From assembly GCF_003858395.1 (NCBI RefSeq), contig NZ_QWEV01000005.1, positions 2,046,001-2,110,000 of the forward strand: a stretch of DNA of 64,000 bases, given 5' to 3'. The translations under genes were made by a program, and so were the position numbers. Every line of letters starts with the position of its first letter. Within the stretch, counting starts at the first letter, position 1. The notes under the pieces were generated by a model, which searched no databases, was not told the origin of the DNA, and worked only from the letters and a program-made list of their open reading frames with translations. Below, piece after piece: positions 1 to 7,543 of the stretch. The stretch is from Acidipila sp. EB88 (GTDB lineage Bacteria; Acidobacteriota; Terriglobia; Terriglobales; Acidobacteriaceae).

Positions 1-31
1 CCCCGCATGCGCTTCCGGTACACTGGCGCGC

Positions 32-853
32 ATGCCCACTCCGCGCCTCCGTGCCGCCCTGCAAGCGATTGCCGCCACTGCTCTGCTCGCCCTCCCTGCC
101 GCACTCCACGCGCAGGACTGGGCGAAGACCCGCCTCGAAAGCTCCCCGCGCCACCACGAGTACGTCACCGTACCCAGCGGGGGACGCTCCGTGCAGGTCT
201 TCGTGGTCTACCCCGAGGTCGAGACCAAGGCGCCGGTCGTGGTCTTGATCCACGAAATCTTTGGCCTCTCCGACTGGGCGCGCGAAATGGCCGACGAACT
301 GGCCGCACAGGGCTACATCGTCGTCGAACCCGATCTCCTCAGCGGCGCAGGCCCCGGCGGCGGTGGGTCCTCAAGCTTTGCCAGCCAGGACGACACCGTC
401 AAGGCTGTCTCCATGCTCGACCCCGCGCAGGTCACCGCCGACCTCAACGCCGCCGCCGACTACGCCGAAAAACTCCCCTCCACCAACGGCCACCTCGCAG
501 TCGCCGGCTTCTGCTGGGGCGGCGGCAAAAGCTTCCTCTTCGCCACGCAGCGCGCCGACCTCCGCGATGCCTTCGTCTTCTACGGGCCGCCACCCACGGA
601 CGCCGCGCTCGCCGGCATCCACGCGCCTGTCTTCGGCTTCTACGCCGGCAACGACGCCCGCATCGCCGCCACCGTCCCGGCCACCACCACCGCCATGAAG
701 GCCGCACACAAGCACTACCAGCCCACCCTCTACGACGGCGCGGGCCACGGCTTCATGCGCCTCGGCGAAGCCCCCGACGCCACCCCGGAAAACAAGAAAG
801 CCCGCGATCAGGCCTTTGCGTCCCTACTTGCCGAACTCAAAAAACTCCAGTAG
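32..853 (+). CDS. Secreted dienelactone hydrolase family protein
   Basis: A 273-residue alpha/beta hydrolase of the dienelactone hydrolase family, which cleaves enol-lactones and other small esters. Residues 1-27 are a signal peptide (hydrophobic core ending LHA-Q), so it should act outside the cytoplasm. The nucleophile elbow GFCWGGG places Cys161 where the family has its catalytic Cys; Asp208 (AGND) and His239 (GAGHGF) complete the triad. The HEIFGL stretch near residue 75 is also family-typical. Only 31 bp of upstream sequence is in the window, so promoter and upstream partners are unseen. It is convergent with msrA, with a palindromic repeat between them. Family is firm; substrate is unknown. 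Confidence 0.9.
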   Translation: MPTPRLRAALQAIAATALLALPAALHAQDWAKTRLESSPRHHEYVTVPSGGRSVQVFVVYPEVETKAPVVVLIHEIFGLSDWAREMADELAAQGYIVVEPDLLSGAGPGGGGSSSFASQDDTVKAVSMLDPAQVTADLNAAADYAEKLPSTNGHLAVAGFCWGGGKSFLFATQRADLRDAFVFYGPPPTDAALAGIHAPVFGFYAGNDARIAATVPATTTAMKAAHKHYQPTLYDGAGHGFMRLGEAPDATPENKKARDQAFASLLAELKKLQ

Positions 854-864
854 CGAACAACAAA

Positions 865-1013
865 ACCGCCTGCGCGGCTCACGGCCACTTCGTGGCGTGT
901 ACTCGTTAAGAACAAATGCCTCAAGGTATCCGGGTGCGTCTACCCGGGATACCTTGAGGCTTCTGCTTTTCAGGTGCACATGTCCCGAAGGGACCGCGAG
1001 CCGCGCAGGCGGT
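865..1013. repeat. Nested palindromic repeat, copy 1
   Basis: A 149-bp element with perfect 16-bp outer inverted repeats (865-880 and 998-1013, accgcctgcgcggctc). Inside is a long hairpin: gcctcaaggtatccgggt at 918-935 pairs with 942-960, with a single bulged base. Small hairpins of the type gccac-ttc-gtggc lie at each side. A second copy with the same plan is at 1742-1890 and a partial one near 51.9 kb. It fills the gap between the convergent hydrolase and msrA genes, so it could also act as a bidirectional terminator. It encodes no protein; a REP/BIME-like element is the best description. Confidence 0.8.
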
Positions 1014-1017
1014 CTTA

Positions 1018-1698
1018 TTACTTCCCGCGATAATCCAAAAACAGGTCCGGATAATCCCGCTTCAGTGCCTCGATCTTGGGCCGGTCGCACACCTCGATAT
1101 ACGGGTTGTTCGGGTTCTTCAACGCGTAGTCCTGGTGGTACGCCTCGGCCTCGTAAAAGCCCTTCAGCGGAACGATCTGCGTGGCAATCTGCTTCGGAAA
1201 CACCTTGGCCGCATCCAGCTTCGCGACATACTCCTCGCTCAACTTCTTCTGCTCCGGCGTGCCGTAAAAAATCACTGAACGGTACGACGAGCCCACATCC
1301 GGCCCCTGCCGGTTCACCTGCGTCGGGTCATGCGCGACCGAGAAGAAGATCTGCAACAGCCGCCCATACGTAATCTTCGACGGGTCATACGTAACCTTCA
1401 CCGACTCCGCGTGCCCGGTATTCTCCTGCGTCACCTGCCCGTACGTCGCCGTTGCCGACGAGCCGCCCGCATAGCCCGCCTCGGTATCCGTCACACCCTT
1501 GACACGCTCAAACACCGACTGCGTTCCCCAGAAGCATCCACCCGCAAACACCGCCGTCGCCTTGCCCGGCTTGCTCGCCAGCGCCGCATCGTTGGTGGGC
1601 GCCGGGATCGGCCCCGCCGCCCACATCACCGCACTTCCCAAACCCAGCACAGCCCCTAACAAACTCCGTCGCCCCGGCAGCAATCGCATCCGTTCCAC
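1018..1698 (-). CDS. msrA: Peptide-methionine (S)-S-oxide reductase MsrA
   Basis: A 226-residue MsrA that reduces methionine-S-sulfoxide in oxidised proteins. The catalytic motif GGCFWG is at residues 53-58, with Cys55 as the nucleophile. Family signatures VTYDP, FFSVAHDPTQ and EAYHQDY follow in order. Residues 1-29 hold an RRSLLG segment followed by a hydrophobic stretch, so the protein is probably exported, possibly by Tat, to protect envelope proteins. It lies downstream of galK on the same strand, but a 149-bp palindromic repeat separates them, which argues for its own transcript. Confidence 0.95.
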   Translation of the reverse strand: MERMRLLPGRRSLLGAVLGLGSAVMWAAGPIPAPTNDAALASKPGKATAVFAGGCFWGTQSVFERVKGVTDTEAGYAGGSSATATYGQVTQENTGHAESVKVTYDPSKITYGRLLQIFFSVAHDPTQVNRQGPDVGSSYRSVIFYGTPEQKKLSEEYVAKLDAAKVFPKQIATQIVPLKGFYEAEAYHQDYALKNPNNPYIEVCDRPKIEALKRDYPDLFLDYRGK

Positions 1699-1741
1699 CC
1701 CTGTCTATCTAGATGCACCACCGCAATGCAACGACCAATAA

Positions 1742-1890
1742 ACCGCCTACGCGGCTCGCGGTCCCTTCGGGACGGGTACTCGCAAACAACCAAGGCCTGA
1801 AGGTACCCCGATCGAATCGTCCGGGGTACCTTCAGGCTCTTGCTTTTCAGGCACACACGGCACGAAGTGGCCGCGAGCCGCGTAGGCGGT
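1742..1890. repeat. Nested palindromic repeat, copy 2
   Basis: A 149-bp element built like copy 1: perfect 20-bp outer inverted repeats (1742-1761 and 1871-1890, accgcctacgcggctcgcgg) around an inner 16-bp hairpin (1795-1810 with 1822-1837). The shared words tactcg, cttttcagg and the small gtccc-ttc-gggac or gccac-ttc-gtggc hairpins are in the same order as in copy 1. The inner hairpin sequence differs between copies yet stays paired, which indicates compensatory change. It lies between the 3' end of galK and the start of msrA. Confidence 0.8.
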
Positions 1891-1891
1891 T

Positions 1892-3082
1892 TTACAGCAC
1901 TTTCTTCGCCCCATCCGAAGCATGGCACTGGAACACGTCCGGCTTGATCCCGGTCTGCTGCTCATACGCCTTGGCGACCGCATCGCCGAATGCCCTGGCG
2001 TGCTGCTCCTCGACCAGGTTCACCGTGCAGCCGCCGAAGCCGCCGCCGGTCAGCCGGGCGCCCACCAGTCCGGGCTGCTGGTTGGCCAGCTCTACCATCA
2101 GGTCGGCCTCCGGGCAGCTTGCTTCAAAGTCGTCGCGATAGCTGGCGTGGGCCTCGGCCATCAACTGGCCAAGGGCTTCAAGGTCGCCGCGTTCCAGCGC
2201 GGCCGCCGCGGCCTCGGCACGCAGGCTGTCGGTGATGATGTGCCGCGCGCGTTTCAGCACGTTGAGCGGCATCTCGTGGCCCCACTGTTCCAGGTCGGCC
2301 GGCGTCGCATCGCGCAGCAGCGCAATCTCCGGCCGGTGCGATCGCAGCGTCGCCGTGGCCTGTTCTACCTCGGCGCGCCGCGTGTTGTACTCGCCGCCCG
2401 CGTGCGAGTGCTTCACCATGGTGTTGCAGATCACCAGGCTCAGGTTCGTGGGAATCGGCGCGAGCTTCGACTCGAGCGAACGGCAGTCCAGCAGCAGTGC
2501 CGAGTCGCGTTTGCCGCAGCACGCGATGAACTGGTCCATGATCCCGCAGTTCGCGCCCACGTAAGTGTTCTCGGCGCGTTGTGCCAGCAGCGCCATCTTC
2601 GGCCCGGGCAGTTCCACCCCGGCCACCGCCAGCAGTGCCAGCATCGTCGCCACTTCAATCGAAGCCGACGAACTCAAACCCGCGCCCAGCGGCACATCGC
2701 CAAACAGGGAGAGTGAAAAACCACCCTGCTTCGCCGCCGCGCCGAGCCCGCCGTCGATGCCCTCCGCACGCAGCACCTCCAGCACGCCGAACGGGTAGTC
2801 GCTCCACTCGTGGCTGCCCTTGGGCGGTACGGCGTCCAGCGCAAACTCTACCCGCTTGTCGAAGTTCACCGAGTACACCGAGGCGACGCCGTCCATGCGC
2901 CGGCTCACCGCCGCCACCGTGGCAAAGTCGATCGCCGCCGGCATCACGAAGCCGCCGGCATAATCCGTGTGCTCGCCGATGAGGTTCACGCGACCCGGTG
3001 CCGCGAACACGCCGATGGGCGCTTCGCCAAACTGCTCTTGGTGCGTTGCCGCCAGTTCTGCTGCTGCTTTCGCTGTATCCAC
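1892..3082 (-). CDS. galK: Galactokinase
   Basis: GHMP kinase that phosphorylates galactose to galactose-1-phosphate (Leloir pathway, cytoplasm). The galactokinase signature GRVNLIGEHTDY is at residues 30-41, followed by the GHMP nucleotide loop (GAGLSSSAS) and the C-terminal GGGFGG loop. I place the start at GTG 3082: an AGGAAAGG ribosome site sits just upstream and overlaps the galM stop region, and the length before the signature then matches E. coli GalK. An ATG at 3130 would extend 16 residues into galM. It is translationally coupled behind galM; galT and galE are not in the window. Confidence 0.93.
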   Translation of the reverse strand: MDTAKAAAELAATHQEQFGEAPIGVFAAPGRVNLIGEHTDYAGGFVMPAAIDFATVAAVSRRMDGVASVYSVNFDKRVEFALDAVPPKGSHEWSDYPFGVLEVLRAEGIDGGLGAAAKQGGFSLSLFGDVPLGAGLSSSASIEVATMLALLAVAGVELPGPKMALLAQRAENTYVGANCGIMDQFIACCGKRDSALLLDCRSLESKLAPIPTNLSLVICNTMVKHSHAGGEYNTRRAEVEQATATLRSHRPEIALLRDATPADLEQWGHEMPLNVLKRARHIITDSLRAEAAAAALERGDLEALGQLMAEAHASYRDDFEASCPEADLMVELANQQPGLVGARLTGGGFGGCTVNLVEEQHARAFGDAVAKAYEQQTGIKPDVFQCHASDGAKKVL

Positions 3083-3087
3083 TTCGG

Positions 3088-4050
3088 TTACCTTTCCTCT
3101 GCCTTGCCCACGTCCAGTACCAGAGTCCATCGCCGCGTTTCGCCCGCGTCAAGCAGTGCGCCAGCACCCTGCGCAAGCGACGCGGCCAGCGCATCATCCG
3201 GCAGGTTGCAGGGCTCGAGCGCCACGGTGTACCCCTTCTTCTCCGACGGACCCGAGGGCCAGCCGCCATAGCAGATCCACAGCCCCAGCCACGGCCACTC
3301 CGATGCATCGAACCGCAGCGTAACCATGGCGCGCAGCGTCTTGCGCTCCAGCGCGCACCAGCCCTCGGAGGGCGCCGGCATCACCAACTTGTCGCCCACG
3401 CCGTCATCGTGCGAGCCGCACAGCGAAAGGTCAAGCGGCTGCTCATCCAGCGCATTGGTCGTCAACGGCCATGCATGCCGGGTGCCGCTCGCGCCCAGTC
3501 GTCCATCGCCGGACGAAGCCGCCGTAATCTCCCGCACGCTGTCCGGCAGGTGAATGCGATCGAATGGTTCCACCGCAAACAGCGGGTGCACCGACCAGCC
3601 ATACGGCACCGCCACGGTGCCCGTATTGCGCAGAGCATAGTCGAGCCGCAGTGTTCCGCCGTCGACTGTCAGTTGCCGCTCAAACTGCACCGGCAGCGAC
3701 GTGCCTTCGGCATGCATCCGCAATGTCGTCGCGGTCGCCTCGTCCACGGTAAAGGGCACCCGCCAGAAGTCTCCATGGTCCGGGATCTCGGCGCGTCCGT
3801 TCTCGCCATACTCCACCACGCAGGGCCCCACCGAGGGCAGGCACTCATCCCATCCGCCGCCATCGCCCTGGTCAAACGGCAGGGTGGGTGTGCGCGCCTC
3901 GTAGGGCCGCAAGGGCGCCTGCAACAACTCGCCGCCGCCCGGCACCAGCGAGATCGACGCGATCTTGCCTCCGAGCTCCGGCAGCACTTCCACCCGGAGC
4001 TGATCACTGAGCAGCACTTGCCGCTTCCACTGCCTGCTTGTCTCCGCCAC
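3088..4050 (-). CDS. galM: Aldose 1-epimerase family protein (GalM-like)
   Basis: A 320-residue galactose-mutarotase-fold protein, expected to interconvert alpha and beta anomers of aldoses ahead of the kinase. The N-terminal LPELGGKIASI motif and the GGWDECLP and HGDFWR segments are typical of the aldose 1-epimerase family, and a histidine in the SVHPLFAVEP stretch is in the place of a catalytic His. The start is GTG 4050 with GGGGAG a few bases upstream. It is the first gene of a galM-galK pair; the downstream kinase begins within a few bases of its stop. A galactose role is inferred from that pairing. Confidence 0.82.
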   Translation of the reverse strand: MAETSRQWKRQVLLSDQLRVEVLPELGGKIASISLVPGGGELLQAPLRPYEARTPTLPFDQGDGGGWDECLPSVGPCVVEYGENGRAEIPDHGDFWRVPFTVDEATATTLRMHAEGTSLPVQFERQLTVDGGTLRLDYALRNTGTVAVPYGWSVHPLFAVEPFDRIHLPDSVREITAASSGDGRLGASGTRHAWPLTTNALDEQPLDLSLCGSHDDGVGDKLVMPAPSEGWCALERKTLRAMVTLRFDASEWPWLGLWICYGGWPSGPSEKKGYTVALEPCNLPDDALAASLAQGAGALLDAGETRRWTLVLDVGKAEER

Positions 4051-4256
4051 CTTGCTCCCCTTCGCTCTGCGCGCCGCGCCCGTTCAATCAAGTCACGTGC
4101 GGCGCCACACAGGCTTCGCCACTCAGCATAGCCCACGCCTGCCACAAACATCTGCCGCAGCCTGCGCACAGTTACAGCCGGGTCGCTTGTGCCCGCAGCC
4201 GCGCCCGGCAAAATACCCGAAACGGGCACACCCTCCAAAAACCACCCGTTCGCCGC

Positions 4257-4284
4257 TTGCGCTTATCCAAGGCTCTGCTAGACT
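4257..4284 (+). promoter_or_regulatory. Candidate sigma-70 promoter of the cold-shock gene
   Basis: TTGCGC at 4257-4262, a 16-bp spacer, then TAGACT at 4279-4284. Transcription from here would give a 5' leader of about 110 nt before the ATG at 4399, a length usual for cold-shock mRNAs. The call rests on visual match only. Confidence 0.4.
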
Positions 4285-4398
4285 GATCGCGCGTAGGAGC
4301 CGTACGGGCAAGCCGCTCCCCCAAGCAGGCTTAGCTTTTGGCCGCCAGCCCACTGCTCCTGTTCACTCCAACGCAATTCAAACCCAGGGAAACGCACG

Positions 4399-4599
4399 AT
4401 GGAACAAGGCACTGTGAAGTGGTTCAACGACGCAAAAGGTTTTGGTTTCATCTCCCGCCAGAACGGGGAAGATGTATTTGTGCACTACTCGGCTATCTCC
4501 TCCAACGGTTTCAAGAGCCTGCAGGAAGGGCAAACCGTGCAGTTCAATGTAGTTAAAGGACCAAAAGGCTGGCAGGCAGCCGACGTGCAACCGCTGTAA
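4399..4599 (+). CDS. Cold-shock domain protein (CspA family)
   Basis: A 66-residue single cold-shock domain, the full normal length for the family. It binds single-stranded RNA and DNA and melts mRNA structure. Both RNA-binding motifs are present: RNP1 (KGFGFI, residues 13-18) and RNP2 (VFVHY, residues 26-30), after the standard TVKWFN opening. It is monocistronic, with a candidate promoter and roughly 110-nt leader upstream. A 7-bp perfect hairpin (gaaccgg/ccggttc, 4616-4635) lies just after the stop, without a U-tract. Confidence 0.96.
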   Translation: MEQGTVKWFNDAKGFGFISRQNGEDVFVHYSAISSNGFKSLQEGQTVQFNVVKGPKGWQAADVQPL

Positions 4600-5002
4600 C
4601 TCGTCTTACCTATTGGAACCGGGCGCTTCCGGTTCGTTCGGGTGCACCGCCTGTGCGTGCTTCCTGTGAATGTAGCGCCCTGGTCTACTCCTGCAGTCAC
4701 GCGATTGCTTGCAGGCGAAGGCAAGGCAAGGCCACCCGCCGGTCCGCTCCATCTCGGCTAGCGCGTTCCCCGGCTGTGCCGTTCGCCGCATCCGGCCATG
4801 CCCGCGCGTTCCTCGTCCGCGCGTCCAGCGTCGTTCCCGGCACCTCTCCGCACACAAGTAAAAACCAGTGGCAGCTCAGAACCGAGGGCCATCCGCACTC
4901 CTCCGCGCGCCGGAGTCGGAGATCTCGCACTCGCCGTGGTCCGCGAACACGCAGAAGCGGTCACGCCCGCGCCCGGCCACCCGGGTTTTGTAGTCTGGGA
5001 CG
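4600..5002. other. Intergenic region without a supported gene
   Basis: Besides the hairpin at 4616-4635 I see no gene, RNA or repeat here. Open frames crossing it on both strands lack family signatures and are explained by high GC content. Confidence 0.6.
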
Positions 5003-6163
5003 ATGACCTCGTCTCACCCCCGACGCACCGCCGTCCCCCAGGCATCCTCCCCGGCCAAGCGAAGAGCAGCCGCCCTCCCGGCACTCCTTGCCCTTTCCTT
5101 TGCTCCGTTCTCCGCGCACTCTTCGCGAGCCCAGGCACCGGCCCAAATGCAGCCCCAGGCCGCCGGGCAGCCACATCGCACCCTGCAGCAGCAGGACATC
5201 TTCACCGATGCCCCCTTCGCCTCGTGCCATGCCTCCACGGTCGTTGAGCTGCGCAATGGCGACTGGCTCGCCGCCTGGTTCGGCGGTTCGGCCGAGGGCA
5301 AGCCCGATGTCGCCATCTGGTCCTCCCGCCACACCGCCGCCGGCTGGTCGAAGCCCGCACAGTTGGTGCGCGAGCCCGCCATTGCCTCTTGGAACCCCGT
5401 GCTCTTCCATGCCGCCGACGGCACGCTCTGGCTCTATTACAAGTTCGGCCCCGTCGCCGCCGGGTGGACCGGCGCCCGCATGCAAAGCGCCGACGACGGC
5501 CGCACTTGGTCCGCCCCCGAGCACCTGCCCGCCGGCATCCTCGGCCCCATCCGCGCCAAGCCCTACGTCGCCACCGACGGCACCATCGTTTCCGGCTCCT
5601 CGGTCGAGAGCTATCACTCCTGGGCCGCGTGGATCGAGCGCTCCTCTGACAATGGCGCCACCACGCAGAAGTCCGGCCCCTACACCCTCACCGATCCCGC
5701 CATCCAGCAGCTCACCGGCAAGGCTCCGCTCCCCGACGACACCACCGGCCTCATCCAGCCTTCGGTCGTGCCGCTCGGCGACCACCTGCGTTTCTACGCC
5801 CGCTCCACCAACAACATCGGCCGCATCTGCGCCGCGGACTCCCGGGACGGAGGCCGCACCTGGACCCCTCCGCACGCCCTGGACCTCGCCAATCCCAACT
5901 CCGGCATCGACGCCGTGCACCTGCGCGACGGCCGCATCGTGCTGATCTACAACCCCACTGCCAGCGGACGCTCGCCGCTCGCGCTGGCCGTCTCCCGAGA
6001 CGGCGAACACTTCCAGCGCTTCCAGACGCTCGAAGACGATCCCGGGCAGGAGTTCTCCTACCCTGCGCTGATCCAGCTCGCCGACGGCGACCTGCTCATG
6101 ACCTACACCTGGCACCGCACCCGCATCCGCGCCGTGCGCCTGCCGCTTGCCCAGGTCCCATAA
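5003..6163 (+). CDS. Secreted sialidase/BNR-repeat family protein
   Basis: A 386-residue protein with an N-terminal export signal (basic start, hydrophobic stretch around 23-40, Ala-Gln cleavage) and a six-bladed BNR/sialidase propeller. Asp-box motifs are visible as SADDGRTW and SRDGGRTW, with a weaker SSDNGAT. The FTDAPFASCHASTV and FGGSAEGKPDV segments match the BNR_2 type found in many secreted carbohydrate-active enzymes. A true neuraminidase activity is not shown, since the FRIP motif and arginine triad cannot be assigned with certainty. It stands alone and converges with the glycosyltransferase gene. Confidence 0.8.
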   Translation: MTSSHPRRTAVPQASSPAKRRAAALPALLALSFAPFSAHSSRAQAPAQMQPQAAGQPHRTLQQQDIFTDAPFASCHASTVVELRNGDWLAAWFGGSAEGKPDVAIWSSRHTAAGWSKPAQLVREPAIASWNPVLFHAADGTLWLYYKFGPVAAGWTGARMQSADDGRTWSAPEHLPAGILGPIRAKPYVATDGTIVSGSSVESYHSWAAWIERSSDNGATTQKSGPYTLTDPAIQQLTGKAPLPDDTTGLIQPSVVPLGDHLRFYARSTNNIGRICAADSRDGGRTWTPPHALDLANPNSGIDAVHLRDGRIVLIYNPTASGRSPLALAVSRDGEHFQRFQTLEDDPGQEFSYPALIQLADGDLLMTYTWHRTRIRAVRLPLAQVP

Positions 6164-6238
6164 TCGCGTGCCTGGATAACGCGTAGTCCCCGCACGCGAT
6201 GCAGGCGCTGTGCCGGGCGCAAACAAGCGCTCCCAGCC

Positions 6239-7540
6239 TCAACCGCGCCCCACACGCTCCAGCGCATCGCACGCCCCGCCAATTCCATCCTCGCGCGCAA
6301 TCACGGCCGCCGCCTCGCGCGCTCGCGTCGCATACCCTGGATCCCCCAACAGTCGGCGCAGCGCCCGCGCCGCCGCCCCGGCTTCGTACTGTTCGCGCGG
6401 CAGCACCCGCGCCACCCCCAGCCGCTGCATGCGCAGGGCATTGTCCGGCTGGTCATGGCTATAGGGCATCACCAGCATCGGTTTGCCCGCGCGCAGCGCC
6501 TGCGCCGTGGTGCCCACGCCACCCTGGTGCACAATCGCCGCCGCCCGCGGAAACAGCAGCGAGTACGGCGCGTAATCCGCGTAGCAGATCCGGTCGTCGC
6601 CCGGTCGGCCCTCTGGCACCTCCGCGTGCGTGCCCCACAGCATCACCGCGCGTGTGCCCAGCACCCGCGCCGCTTCCGCTGACTGTTCCCAGAACACCCC
6701 CGGGTCCATCACCGCGGCCGAACCCAGCGTAAACACCACCGGCGGCTCGCCCGCCTCCAGGAAACGCTCCAGTTTCTCCGGTAGCCGCGCCTGCCCGCCA
6801 TCCTCGGCCGCCGCCGCGTTGCGGTCGTAGAACGCAAACCCGCTCTGCACCGTCTGTGCGGGCCAGTCCCGCTGCGGCGCACCCAGCAGCGGAGAAAACA
6901 AGGCCAGCACCAGCCCCGGCGCATGCTTGGCGTCAAACAGCGGGCTTTCCCCGCGTCCCAGGCCCAGCTCCTTCCGCAACGCATACACCGGCGCGCACCA
7001 GCTTCGCGTCACCGCCCGCGCAAACGGCCGCAGGAGGTGCCCGGTCAGGTGCTTCGCCAGCGGAAACGTCGCCAGCACCCTGGACAGCACGGGGTACGGC
7101 GGCAGCACCGGCGGGTCATAGCCGGAGAAGAACGAGAACGGTGCCAGCACGTACGACGCCCACGGCACCCCGGTCTTCTCCGCTACCAGCGGCGCGGCAT
7201 ACGCCAGCTCGCCGCACACCAGCAGGTCCGCGCCACCGTCGGCAGCCACCACCGCCAGCAGGTCTTCGTAGCTCTCGCGCAGCGCCGGAAACAGGAACTC
7301 CCGCAGCCCGCGCTCCGTGCCGCGCTTGCGGTCATAGATCATCGCGATCATCGCCGCGTCATCGGCCTGCTGCTCCGGGCGAATCGCCGCAAATGCAAGG
7401 CCACCGGCCTCGGCCTGCCGACGGAACATCGAGGGCGCGGCCAGCACCACCCGGTGTCCCCGCTCCATCAACGCCCTGCCCAGGCCGATTAGCGGGTTCA
7501 CATCGCCAAACGTGCCAAAGGTCGCAAACACAATCCGCAT
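6239..7540 (-). CDS. Family-1 (MGT/UGT-like) glycosyltransferase
   Basis: A 433-residue GT-B fold glycosyltransferase of family 1, which moves a sugar from a nucleotide donor to small lipophilic acceptors such as hydroxycarotenoids, sterols or macrolides. The N-terminal FGTFGDVNP loop and the C-terminal donor motif (HQGGVGTTAQAL followed by MPYSHDQPDNA) are both intact, and length is normal. There is no signal peptide. It begins 3 bp downstream of the preceding minus-strand deaminase gene's stop, so the two probably share a transcript, although they have no obvious common pathway. The acceptor is unknown. Confidence 0.88.
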   Translation of the reverse strand: MRIVFATFGTFGDVNPLIGLGRALMERGHRVVLAAPSMFRRQAEAGGLAFAAIRPEQQADDAAMIAMIYDRKRGTERGLREFLFPALRESYEDLLAVVAADGGADLLVCGELAYAAPLVAEKTGVPWASYVLAPFSFFSGYDPPVLPPYPVLSRVLATFPLAKHLTGHLLRPFARAVTRSWCAPVYALRKELGLGRGESPLFDAKHAPGLVLALFSPLLGAPQRDWPAQTVQSGFAFYDRNAAAAEDGGQARLPEKLERFLEAGEPPVVFTLGSAAVMDPGVFWEQSAEAARVLGTRAVMLWGTHAEVPEGRPGDDRICYADYAPYSLLFPRAAAIVHQGGVGTTAQALRAGKPMLVMPYSHDQPDNALRMQRLGVARVLPREQYEAGAAARALRRLLGDPGYATRAREAAAVIAREDGIGGACDALERVGRG

Positions 7541-7543
7541 CAG

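Noticed and set aside
5003..6163. Calling the BNR protein a true neuraminidase
   Set aside because: Asp-boxes are present, but the FRIP motif and the arginine triad could not be assigned with confidence.
4961..6226. A 421-residue minus-strand frame opposite the sialidase-like gene
   Set aside because: It is Gly/Val-rich with no domain and is the antisense shadow of a gene with clear Asp-boxes.
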